Below, piece after piece: positions 1 through 5,294 of a stretch of 11,173 nucleotides of DNA. A program made the translations under genes and the position numbers. The notes below the pieces were generated by a model. It searched no databases. It was not told the origin of the DNA and saw only the letters and a program-made list of their open reading frames with translations. Source of the DNA: Candidatus Heimdallarchaeota archaeon. Its GTDB lineage: Archaea > Asgardarchaeota > Heimdallarchaeia > Heimdallarchaeales > Heimdallarchaeaceae. Location: assembly GCA_016839875.1 (NCBI GenBank), contig JAEOTK010000198.1, positions 1-11,173 on the forward strand, given 5' to 3'. Within the stretch, counting starts at the first letter, position 1; each line of letters starts with the position of its first letter.

Positions 1-38
1 AAGGATTAGTCCTTCTCTCAACTCCTTTTCATTTTGTT
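1..38 (+). terminator. Possible terminator of a gene upstream of the window
   Basis: The first 14 bases form a perfect inverted repeat (AAGGA, loop TTAG, TCCTT), followed by a pyrimidine-rich run with short T tracts up to about 38. This would fit the end of a + strand transcript entering from outside. The stem touches the window edge, so its true length cannot be seen. Confidence 0.35.
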
Positions 39-41
39 TCA

Positions 42-65
42 TGCAATTAAATTGCAATTTTTTTT
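42..65 (+). terminator. Near-palindrome followed by a T8 tract
   Basis: TGCAATT (42-48), one A, then AATTGCA (50-56) form a perfect 7-bp inverted repeat. A run of eight T follows at 58-65. An oligo-T run is the usual archaeal termination signal. The one-base spacer makes a simple RNA hairpin unlikely, so the T run is the main evidence and the palindrome could instead be a protein-binding site. Confidence 0.4.
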
Positions 66-99
66 CTCTCGTTTATTAACCAAATTGTGAATCATACTC

Positions 100-232
100 T
101 TGATAGGTACTCGAACACCTATCATGCCTTATAATTTAAGGCCTTCCAAAATCGGGTGTAGACCATTCAAAGGGAGGGAGTACACTTTACCCAGGGGGAA
201 GTACGGGACCGTTTCTTTGTTTTTACTTTAGT
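100..232 (+). ncRNA. Candidate structured RNA of unknown family
   Basis: This stretch has no open reading frame but dense pairing potential. Hairpin A has an 8-bp perfect stem (101-108 with 117-124, 8-nt loop). Hairpin B follows directly with a 6-bp perfect stem (126-131 with 137-142, loop TAATT). Longer-range pairings are possible: GTGTA 156-160 with TACAC 181-185, and CTTCC 143-147 with GGAAG 197-201. By my count 33 of 58 bases in 153-210 are G or C, far above the AT-rich surroundings. A TATA-like TTTATTA at 72-78 would place a start near 100, and T-rich sequence at 211-232 could end the transcript. It matches no tRNA, 5S, SRP or RNase P signature that I could find. It could also be a leader element of the following gene. 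Confidence 0.35.
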
Positions 233-254
233 TTGTCAAATAAAAATTTGTGAG

Positions 255-262
255 TATTTAAA
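255..262 (+). promoter_or_regulatory. TATA-like box before the TFB-like gene
   Basis: TATTTAAA lies 30 bases before the ATG at 292. The usual archaeal spacing would start transcription around 284-286, giving a very short leader that would begin within or next to the GAGGAG ribosome binding site at 284-289. The two signals therefore partly compete, so this box is tentative. Confidence 0.35.
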
Positions 263-291
263 GCAATTTCACTATATTATAGCGAGGAGAA

Positions 292-1086
292 ATGACCACT
301 GTCATTGAAAAAATTCAGTTAGAACCTTTGATAAAGAAGGAACACGAATTACAACCACGCTTTTATCTAATCAATGGTAAGCTCAGACGCATTGATTGGA
401 AGGTTGATCAGCGACATTTTTTCAGATTCCTTGAAATAATCTCTGACATTCTGAAAACTAACGTTCCTGAAAATCTTTTCACTGATGCAGTTTTACATTT
501 TCTACGTCTTAACAGTCTTTTATTAGAAAGTCATGTTAATGATGCAAGCTTCAATAATAGTGACATGCTTTCCTATTTCCTAGCGATATTAGATCATCAC
601 ACGATATTAAATGGTAAGGAAATCAAGGAAACCAATCTTCGTCGAATCTTCAAATTTTGGGGTATAGATGAAGACTATGATCATTATTTGAGAAAAATTT
701 CTCAAGCTAAAACTAGTCTCGAAAGTGCGAAACTTCTCAAATTCAACCACGAAATAGATTCAAAGGAGCTACTATCCAAAGTTGATCAAGCCATTATTTA
801 TCTTCATGAGATTCTTCCAAAAGAACAAAAAGTCTTTGAGCTTATCTACGAGAAAGTTGAAGATTTGATAGATAAACGTGTGATACCTTATGCTGATATG
901 AGAGACGCTGCTCTAACAATGATAGTGGCATTTTTCCCCAATTATCTCGAAATACCTGCAATTAACCTTTTTACAATGTTGCATTTGAGAAAAGATTTCA
1001 ACGTCCATTTACCGACTTTAAGAAAAAGAGTATATAGATTCCGTGAGCGACTAGAAAGATATGATTTTATAAATTCAGGTAAGTAG
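292..1086 (+). CDS. Putative TFB/cyclin-fold protein without zinc ribbon
   Basis: This 264-residue protein contains no cysteine. The ATG is preceded by GAGGAG at 284-289. Secondary-structure-like patterning suggests two all-helical repeats, about 42-136 and 160-257. The second ends with a helix-turn-helix-like segment: AALTMIVAF at 206-214, then LPTLRKRVYRFRERL at 240-254. This recalls the second cyclin repeat of TFIIB/TFB, where a helix of the form VTEVTIRNRYKEL contacts the BRE element. Genuine TFB begins with a four-cysteine/histidine zinc ribbon that recruits RNA polymerase; that region is absent here, and the N-terminal 40 residues are short and charged. If the fold is right, it may bind promoter DNA or a partner without recruiting polymerase in the normal way. 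The match is by eye from hydrophobic pattern, so an unrelated helical protein remains possible. The open reading frame itself is secure. Confidence 0.8.
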   Translation: MTTVIEKIQLEPLIKKEHELQPRFYLINGKLRRIDWKVDQRHFFRFLEIISDILKTNVPENLFTDAVLHFLRLNSLLLESHVNDASFNNSDMLSYFLAILDHHTILNGKEIKETNLRRIFKFWGIDEDYDHYLRKISQAKTSLESAKLLKFNHEIDSKELLSKVDQAIIYLHEILPKEQKVFELIYEKVEDLIDKRVIPYADMRDAALTMIVAFFPNYLEIPAINLFTMLHLRKDFNVHLPTLRKRVYRFRERLERYDFINSGK

Positions 1087-1115
1087 TTTTAGAAATCACA
1101 AAATAATCCTATATC

Positions 1116-1124
1116 TGTTTTTCT
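1116..1124 (+). terminator. T-rich end of the TFB-like gene
   Basis: A T-rich run (TGTTTTTCT) lies about 30 bases after the stop codon at 1084-1086. There is no convincing hairpin, which suits archaeal oligo-T termination. The run is short, so read-through is possible. Confidence 0.3.
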
Positions 1125-1135
1125 AATTAATTAGA
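1122..1135. promoter_or_regulatory. Palindrome upstream of the oppD promoter
   Basis: TCTAATTAATTAGA is a perfect 14-bp palindrome centred about 35 bp upstream of the centre of the TATA box at 1159-1167. That position suits an activator or a co-operating repressor site. It contains the same ATTAG/CTAAT pentamers as the palindrome at 1193-1208. AT-rich DNA makes such palindromes easier to find by chance. Confidence 0.4.
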
Positions 1136-1158
1136 TTAAGTAAGGAAAGATAGTTAGA

Positions 1159-1167
1159 TTTATAAAA
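1159..1167 (+). promoter_or_regulatory. TATA box of the oppD-oppF operon
   Basis: TTTATAAAA is a near-ideal archaeal TATA element. Transcription would start around 1188-1191, giving a leader of roughly 30 nt before the ATG at 1223. It is the clearest promoter in the window and implies that the two ATPase genes form their own transcription unit, separate from the gene before them. Confidence 0.65.
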
Positions 1168-1192
1168 GTGTATCAAATGGAAAAACCAAGTG

Positions 1193-1208
1193 ATTATTAG
1201 CTAATAAT
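1193..1208. promoter_or_regulatory. Perfect palindrome at the predicted oppD transcription start
   Basis: ATTATTAGCTAATAAT is a perfect 16-bp palindrome starting a few bases after the expected transcription start. Archaeal repressors commonly bind here and block polymerase recruitment. Together with the palindrome at 1122-1135 it brackets the TATA box. The operator role is inferred from position and symmetry only. Confidence 0.5.
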
Positions 1209-1222
1209 AAGTGTGATCTATA

Positions 1223-2281
1223 ATGAGTCGTCCACCTGAAGATATTCTTTTAGAGATTCGCGGGTTAAAAACATATTTCTTCACGGAAGAGGGCGTAGTT
1301 AAAGCAATTGAAAGTATAGATATTCAAGTTTTCAAATCAGAAACACTGGGATTAGTAGGTGAGTCTGGTTCAGGAAAATCAGTAACAGCGTTATCTATAC
1401 TGGGTATCGTTCCAGATCCCCCAGGAAAAATCCTTGAAGGAGAAGTTATTTTCCATGGTGCAGACCTCCGAAAACTTAGTGACGCAGATATGCGAAAGAT
1501 TCGAGGTAACCAAATTGCTATGATCTTCCAAGATCCTATGACCAGTCTTAATCCTGTTTTTACTGTTGGTGATCAGATCAGTGAAGCTATTATGCTTCAT
1601 CAGAAAGTCTCTAAGAAAGAAGCACGAGAAAAATCAATCAAAATTATGAGTTTAGTTGGTATTCCTTCAGCTGATGAAAGAGTTGACAATTATCCTTTCG
1701 AATTCAGTGGGGGAATGCGACAAAGAGTTATGATCGCTATGGCTCTCAGCTGCAATCCTGAATTGCTTATTGCTGATGAACCATCAACTAGTCTCGATGT
1801 TACAATTCAAGCACAAATTCTTGAGCTACTAAAAGCTACAAGTGAAGAGTTCGACATGAGTATTATCTTGATTACTCATGACATGGGTGTAATTGCTGAA
1901 ATGTGTGACAGAGTAGCAGTTATGTACGCAGGTTACATTTGTGAATCAGGAGATATTATGATTATTTTCAAATCTCCTTACCATCCGTATACTCGAGGGT
2001 TACTAGGAGCAATACCTCGTCCAGATGCTGAGCGGGAAGATCTGATGATTATCAGAGGAGCAATTCCTAATCTTATCAACCCCCCATCAGCTTGTCGTTT
2101 TCATCCACGTTGTGACTACTGGATGGAAGGACTTTGTGGGGTTATTCTTCCCGATATCAGTGAAATAGAACCAGGACATTTTGTTAGATGTCACATCTAT
2201 ACAGAAGAAGGAAAAGCCTGGATGCAAGAACATGGTGAAAAGCGAGAAGTTCGCAAAATTCCAAAGGCAATAGCAAGTTAG
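1223..2281 (+). CDS. oppD: Oligopeptide/dipeptide ABC transporter ATPase (OppD/DppD type)
   Basis: A 352-residue cytoplasmic ATPase that powers peptide import across the membrane, normally paired with OppF and two permease subunits. Visible motifs are Walker A GESGSGKS (46-53), Q-loop FQDP (Q103), signature FSGGMRQR (161-168), Walker B LLIADEP (181-187), D-loop SLD (190-192) and switch histidine H219. The C-terminal oligopeptide-transporter extension carries four cysteines (C291, C297, C305, C323); equivalent cysteines in this family have been linked to an iron-sulphur cluster. Length is typical of the family. An in-frame TGA at 1214-1216 rules out a longer start. There is no strong ribosome binding site, so the short leader may matter. 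The stop codon at 2279-2281 is fused to the next gene's ribosome binding site. The substrate (peptide, or another solute such as nickel or an oligosaccharide) cannot be told from the ATPase alone. Confidence 0.93.
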   Translation: MSRPPEDILLEIRGLKTYFFTEEGVVKAIESIDIQVFKSETLGLVGESGSGKSVTALSILGIVPDPPGKILEGEVIFHGADLRKLSDADMRKIRGNQIAMIFQDPMTSLNPVFTVGDQISEAIMLHQKVSKKEAREKSIKIMSLVGIPSADERVDNYPFEFSGGMRQRVMIAMALSCNPELLIADEPSTSLDVTIQAQILELLKATSEEFDMSIILITHDMGVIAEMCDRVAVMYAGYICESGDIMIIFKSPYHPYTRGLLGAIPRPDAEREDLMIIRGAIPNLINPPSACRFHPRCDYWMEGLCGVILPDISEIEPGHFVRCHIYTEEGKAWMQEHGEKREVRKIPKAIAS

Positions 2282-2293
2282 GTGTTACAAATG
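2279..2293 (+). promoter_or_regulatory. Stop codon fused to the RBS of oppF
   Basis: The oppD stop TAG (2279-2281) runs directly into GTG, creating a GGTG Shine-Dalgarno core at 2281-2284, then six bases and the ATG at 2291. This favours ATG 2291 over the GTG at 2282 as the start and predicts translational coupling. The same arrangement recurs at 4386-4400. Confidence 0.6.
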
Positions 2294-3514
2294 AGTGAAA
2301 GTTCAGATTCCTTTATAGAAAAAATCGCCTCAAAGCAACAAGCTAGAGGTGCTATGGCAGATCGTATTAGAACAAAAGAAATGGAAGAAGATGTTATTCT
2401 TGACGTAGTCAATCTGAAGAAATTCTTCGATATTCCCATACCTTTTGAGACAACATGGTTTATGATTGCATTTGTAGCAGCAATAGTTGTTTTTGCTTTC
2501 CAACAGTTAGCTGGTCTAATCATTATTGGACTAATAATTGTTGCATACTTTGGTCTTCCCCATATCCCTCCTTTTAGCAAACGTCCAAAAGTAGCACACT
2601 TGAAAGCAGTAGATGGTATTGATCTTCGAATCAAGAAGGGTAAAATTGTAGGTCTAGTTGGTGAGTCAGGTTGTGGAAAAAGTACTGCAGCAAAAACCAT
2701 CATTCGATTACATGAACCAACCGCAGGATCAGTCTATTTCAAAGGTATTGATATCAATCGTTTAACTACTGAAGAAATGAAAGAAATCCGCAGACATCTA
2801 CAAATTGTATTTCAAGATCCTTATGCATCCCTTAATCCAAGAGCTACAGCACATGACATCATTATTGAACCATTTGATATTCATGGAGTAGCATCTGGAG
2901 ACGAAGCAAGTTACAAAGTTCTAACTCTCCTTAAAGATGTAGGATTAGCTCCACATCATGCCTATAGATATCCACATGAATTTAGTGGAGGTCAAAGGCA
3001 AAGGTTGGGTATTGCTAGAGCTCTTGCTTTAGAACCTGATTTCATTGTAATGGATGAACCAGTATCCAACCTAGATGTTTCAGTTCGAGCAGCTATTATT
3101 CAACTAATTCTCGAACTACAAAGCAAAATGGGTTTAACTTATCTCTTCATTGCTCATGACCTTTCACTGGTTAAAATTTTGTGTGATGAGGTCAATGTAA
3201 TGTATCTCGGTAAGATAATGGAAGCTGGAACAAGTGATGAGATTTTTGAAACAATGATGCATCCTTATACTAAGGCGTTGATTTCTGCAGTCCCAATTGC
3301 AGATCCAACAAAAAGATCAAAGAAAATCTTCCTTACAGGAGATATTCCAACTCCAATTAATCCTCCACCAGGATGCAAATTCCAAACAAGATGTCCTCTT
3401 GTTTCAGATGTTTGCCGTGTAGAAGATCCACCTGAAAAATGGTACAGTGCTACTCATGTAGCTTATTGCCATAATATTGAAGGTGGAGAAGATACTCCAG
3501 ATGCTTTCAACTAA
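2291..3514 (+). CDS. oppF: Oligopeptide ABC transporter ATPase (OppF/DppF type) with membrane-hairpin insertion
   Basis: A 407-residue partner ATPase of the preceding OppD. Motifs are Walker A GESGCGKS (124-131), Q-loop Q175, signature FSGGQRQR (231-238), Walker B FIVMDEP (251-257, catalytic E256) and switch histidine H289. The C-terminal oligopeptide extension has four cysteines (C362, C368, C375, C393), a pattern linked to iron-sulphur binding in relatives. Oddities: a charged N-terminal extension of about 33 residues, and a strongly hydrophobic segment at 56-89, two runs of about 15-16 residues split by QQL. This segment sits between the first strand (LDVVNLKKFF, 37-46) and the strand before Walker A (LKAVDGIDL, 104-112). 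Normal OppF has only a short hydrophilic loop here. The insertion could anchor or tuck the ATPase into the membrane. The start ATG 2291 is chosen for its GGTG ribosome binding site; GTG 2282 would add three residues. Confidence 0.92.
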   Translation: MSESSDSFIEKIASKQQARGAMADRIRTKEMEEDVILDVVNLKKFFDIPIPFETTWFMIAFVAAIVVFAFQQLAGLIIIGLIIVAYFGLPHIPPFSKRPKVAHLKAVDGIDLRIKKGKIVGLVGESGCGKSTAAKTIIRLHEPTAGSVYFKGIDINRLTTEEMKEIRRHLQIVFQDPYASLNPRATAHDIIIEPFDIHGVASGDEASYKVLTLLKDVGLAPHHAYRYPHEFSGGQRQRLGIARALALEPDFIVMDEPVSNLDVSVRAAIIQLILELQSKMGLTYLFIAHDLSLVKILCDEVNVMYLGKIMEAGTSDEIFETMMHPYTKALISAVPIADPTKRSKKIFLTGDIPTPINPPPGCKFQTRCPLVSDVCRVEDPPEKWYSATHVAYCHNIEGGEDTPDAFN

Positions 3515-3515
3515 A

Positions 3516-3555
3516 TTCCCCCTTTCTTTTCTTTTCTTTCATTTTTGTCATTTTT
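3516..3555 (+). terminator. Polypyrimidine terminator after oppF
   Basis: Immediately after the stop codon comes a 40-base pyrimidine-rich tract with repeated T4-T5 runs, ending in TTTTT at 3551-3555. No hairpin is needed; consecutive T runs are typical of archaeal termination. Confidence 0.55.
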
Positions 3556-3565
3556 AGTATAATAA

Positions 3566-3574
3566 GATTTATTA
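3566..3574 (+). promoter_or_regulatory. Probable TATA box of the coiled-coil gene pair
   Basis: GATTTATTA lies just downstream of the oppF terminator. Transcription would begin near 3595-3598, leaving a leader of about 40 nt that contains the GAGGAG ribosome binding site at 3624-3629. The sequence is only moderately close to the archaeal consensus. Confidence 0.4.
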
Positions 3575-3582
3575 CGTATAGG

Positions 3583-3598
3583 ACAGAGTATAATCTGT
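3583..3598. promoter_or_regulatory. Inverted repeat near the coiled-coil gene promoter
   Basis: ACAGA (3583-3587) and TCTGT (3594-3598) form a perfect 5-bp inverted repeat with a 6-bp spacer. It lies between the TATA-like box and the predicted start site. This would suit a repressor operator, but the half-sites are short and chance is a real alternative. Confidence 0.25.
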
Positions 3599-3635
3599 TA
3601 CTAAATGCAAGAGAAGTCATTGTGAGGAGAATTTT

Positions 3636-4388
3636 ATGAGTAAAGTGAATCTTGAATCTGCTCAGAATAATATTGATAGATTAACTAGTAATCTCAATGA
3701 ATTAGAGCAGCTTCTTTTAAGTAAGAAACAAGAAATAAATGGCAAGATTAAAGAGTTCAATGACATACTGAGTTCCTTCTTCAAGCAAGCTGATGAGATT
3801 AATCAGCAAGTAGTCAAAGAAGAAGACAGGAAACAAAACAACACTACTAATTTAGACAGTCTAAAACAACAACTCCAAGAGTTGAATTCTCGAAAAGATA
3901 TTCTTGAATCCGAAATTACAAGTATTCAGAGAGATATTGAACAATTAGCTGCAATCATTTTAGAAAATGAAAGAACACATACAGAGTTATCAGTTCAAAC
4001 AGAATCTCTCACAGAAAGAATTTCAGGTTTCAAACGAAAAATAGAGGAGATTGAAGTTCTAACTCAATCAAATAATGAAGAAACAAAGGAAGAACTTCGA
4101 AAGAGAGAAATTCGAAATGCTGATCTCAATGAACAGTATAACAAGATGATATCAAGAACTAAAGCATTACAGTACTTGGTGAAAATGAATATTGTTAATC
4201 TCCCCGAAATACAGGTTATCAGAAGTTTAACTGTTCCTGGTGTAGACACTGAAGAGAATCTTAAGAAAACATCTGGTGTTTCTGACCAGATAATTCGAAA
4301 GATTCTAGATGATTTAAAATCAAGAGAAATAATCTCTTTTGATTCAATGACTGGAAAAATCCAGTTACTAGTGGAGATTGATTTGTAG
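3636..4388 (+). CDS. Coiled-coil protein with C-terminal winged-helix-like domain (paralogue A)
   Basis: I do not recognise a named family for this 250-residue protein. Residues about 5-175 are rich in E, K, Q, N and L with heptad-like spacing, predicting a long coiled coil. After YLVKMNIVNLPE (180-191), residues 178-248 look like a winged helix: helices around VIRSL and TEENLKKTSGVSDQIIRKILDDLKS (the second being recognition-like), then a beta wing (EIISFDSMTGKIQLLVEI). There is no signal peptide, membrane segment or cysteine. The start is well supported by GAGGAG (3624-3629). It is followed without a gap by a similarly built gene whose C-terminal part aligns with it (YL....G/N-I/L-V/L-N/D-x-PE). 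A chromosome-associated or scaffolding heterodimer is a reasonable guess, and a transcription regulator is another. Confidence 0.88.
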   Translation: MSKVNLESAQNNIDRLTSNLNELEQLLLSKKQEINGKIKEFNDILSSFFKQADEINQQVVKEEDRKQNNTTNLDSLKQQLQELNSRKDILESEITSIQRDIEQLAAIILENERTHTELSVQTESLTERISGFKRKIEEIEVLTQSNNEETKEELRKREIRNADLNEQYNKMISRTKALQYLVKMNIVNLPEIQVIRSLTVPGVDTEENLKKTSGVSDQIIRKILDDLKSREIISFDSMTGKIQLLVEIDL

Positions 4389-4400
4389 GTGAGAAAAATG
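4386..4400 (+). promoter_or_regulatory. Stop codon fused to the RBS of the second coiled-coil gene
   Basis: TAG (4386-4388) runs into GTGA, making the Shine-Dalgarno-like string AGGTGA, then the ATG at 4398 with the same six-base gap after GTG as at the oppD/oppF junction. It favours ATG 4398 over GTG 4389 and predicts coupled translation of the paralogues. Confidence 0.6.
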
Positions 4401-5153
4401 GCAGAAGAAGTAAGAATGAAAAATATCCTTGATGAAATAAAGAGAAATTTTGAAGATTTGTCTTCCAGAAAATCCACAACTATAGCAAATTCACATTCCA
4501 CTGTTGAATCGATTGCGGATGATATTAGAGTTATTCCTGATTACATAGTATCTCTTAATAGAACACATCAAGAATTACAACAGACTAACACAGATCTTGA
4601 ACAGCAAATTATGTCTACTACACAAGCTGTTGAGACTACTACAGCTGAGATAGAGATTAGTGAAACAAAAAGGTCAGAACTTGAAATTAATGCTGAGAGA
4701 AAAAGGGACTCTAAACAAGAATTAGAGAAAAATATTGTAGAGCTCCAAGGTAAAAAAACAGAATTAGAAGCAGAGTTGGATCACATAACAAATTCTGCAG
4801 CATATAAAGAACAAGAATATACTCAATTGGAAGCTAATTCCAAACAGGAAATTGCAGCCATGGATGCAAAAATACTGGAAAGTAACTCTAAACTAGAACT
4901 TGCCAAAGAAGAAAATAAGTTAATTGTATACCTTATGGATGCAGGTCTATTAGACGTTCCAGAAGCAGAGGTTGTATCAGTTATTGCTTCAAATCCTAAT
5001 GGATTGACATTAGCAGAGATTAAAGATCGAGTAAGTATGCCACCAGTAAGAATTCAACCAACAATCAATACTTTATTGGAAAAGGTACTAGAATATGTTG
5101 CTCATGCTGATTCGTACAAGATTCTTGAATCAATAAAAAGTGAACTCGGTTAG
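4398..5153 (+). CDS. Coiled-coil protein with C-terminal winged-helix-like domain (paralogue B)
   Basis: A 251-residue protein built like its upstream neighbour. A helical N-terminus is followed by a coiled coil (about 50-178, rich in E, Q, K, T and S). A winged-helix-like region at about 176-245 has VYLMDAGLLDVPEAEVVSVI, LTLAEIKDRVSMPPVRIQ and a likely recognition helix PTINTLLEKVLEYV. The shared YL-x3-G/N-hydrophobic-hydrophobic-D/N-x-PE motif in both proteins supports tandem duplication with strong divergence. There is no cysteine, membrane segment or enzyme motif. Coupled translation through the TAGGTG junction suggests roughly equal synthesis and perhaps a heterodimer formed along the coiled coils. 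The function is unknown. The GTG at 4389 would add three residues and is less likely. Confidence 0.88.
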   Translation: MAEEVRMKNILDEIKRNFEDLSSRKSTTIANSHSTVESIADDIRVIPDYIVSLNRTHQELQQTNTDLEQQIMSTTQAVETTTAEIEISETKRSELEINAERKRDSKQELEKNIVELQGKKTELEAELDHITNSAAYKEQEYTQLEANSKQEIAAMDAKILESNSKLELAKEENKLIVYLMDAGLLDVPEAEVVSVIASNPNGLTLAEIKDRVSMPPVRIQPTINTLLEKVLEYVAHADSYKILESIKSELG

Positions 5154-5294
5154 CAAATACTCAATTTGTAAAGAGAGGAAGGGAATTTACATATTTTTAT
5201 TTTGATAAATTACGGAGTTATATCGTAAGCTTTTTGAACCAACTTAAAGGATTGAAAATTATATCATATTGAATATGTATTGAGGTTATGTATA
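5154..5294 (+). promoter_or_regulatory. Intergenic region and probable gdhA promoter
   Basis: The 141 bases hold a T-rich run (5193-5203, likely terminator of the coiled-coil pair) and several A/T-rich TATA candidates. GTTATATC (5217-5224) would start transcription near 5247; AACTTAAAG (5241-5249) would start it near 5271. TGAGGTT at 5281-5287 is the ribosome binding site for the ATG at 5295. I cannot decide between the promoter candidates. Confidence 0.35.

Noticed and set aside
94..174. Possible tRNA on the minus strand (GTTCGAGT loop closed by a 7-8 bp stem, about 80 nt in all)
   Set aside because: The T-loop is 8 nt with a G-A clash where the 53-61 pair should be, the outer arms do not form a 7-bp acceptor stem, and no canonical D arm is visible.
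100..215. 5S rRNA or SRP RNA
   Set aside because: Fragments such as GAGTAC and GGAAGT occur, but in the wrong order for 5S, and the SRP GGAAGGAAGC-type core is missing.
2278..2703. Minus-strand open frame of 141 codons opposite oppF
   Set aside because: It lies entirely opposite a conserved ABC ATPase gene, has an atypical composition and no promoter or ribosome binding site. The same applies to the other antisense frames, such as 4064-4501, 6921-7229 and 10755-11126.
5280..5294. TTG at 5280 as the start of glutamate dehydrogenase
   Set aside because: The extra residues do not match the family N-terminus, and TGAGGTT at 5281-5287 is well placed for the ATG at 5295.
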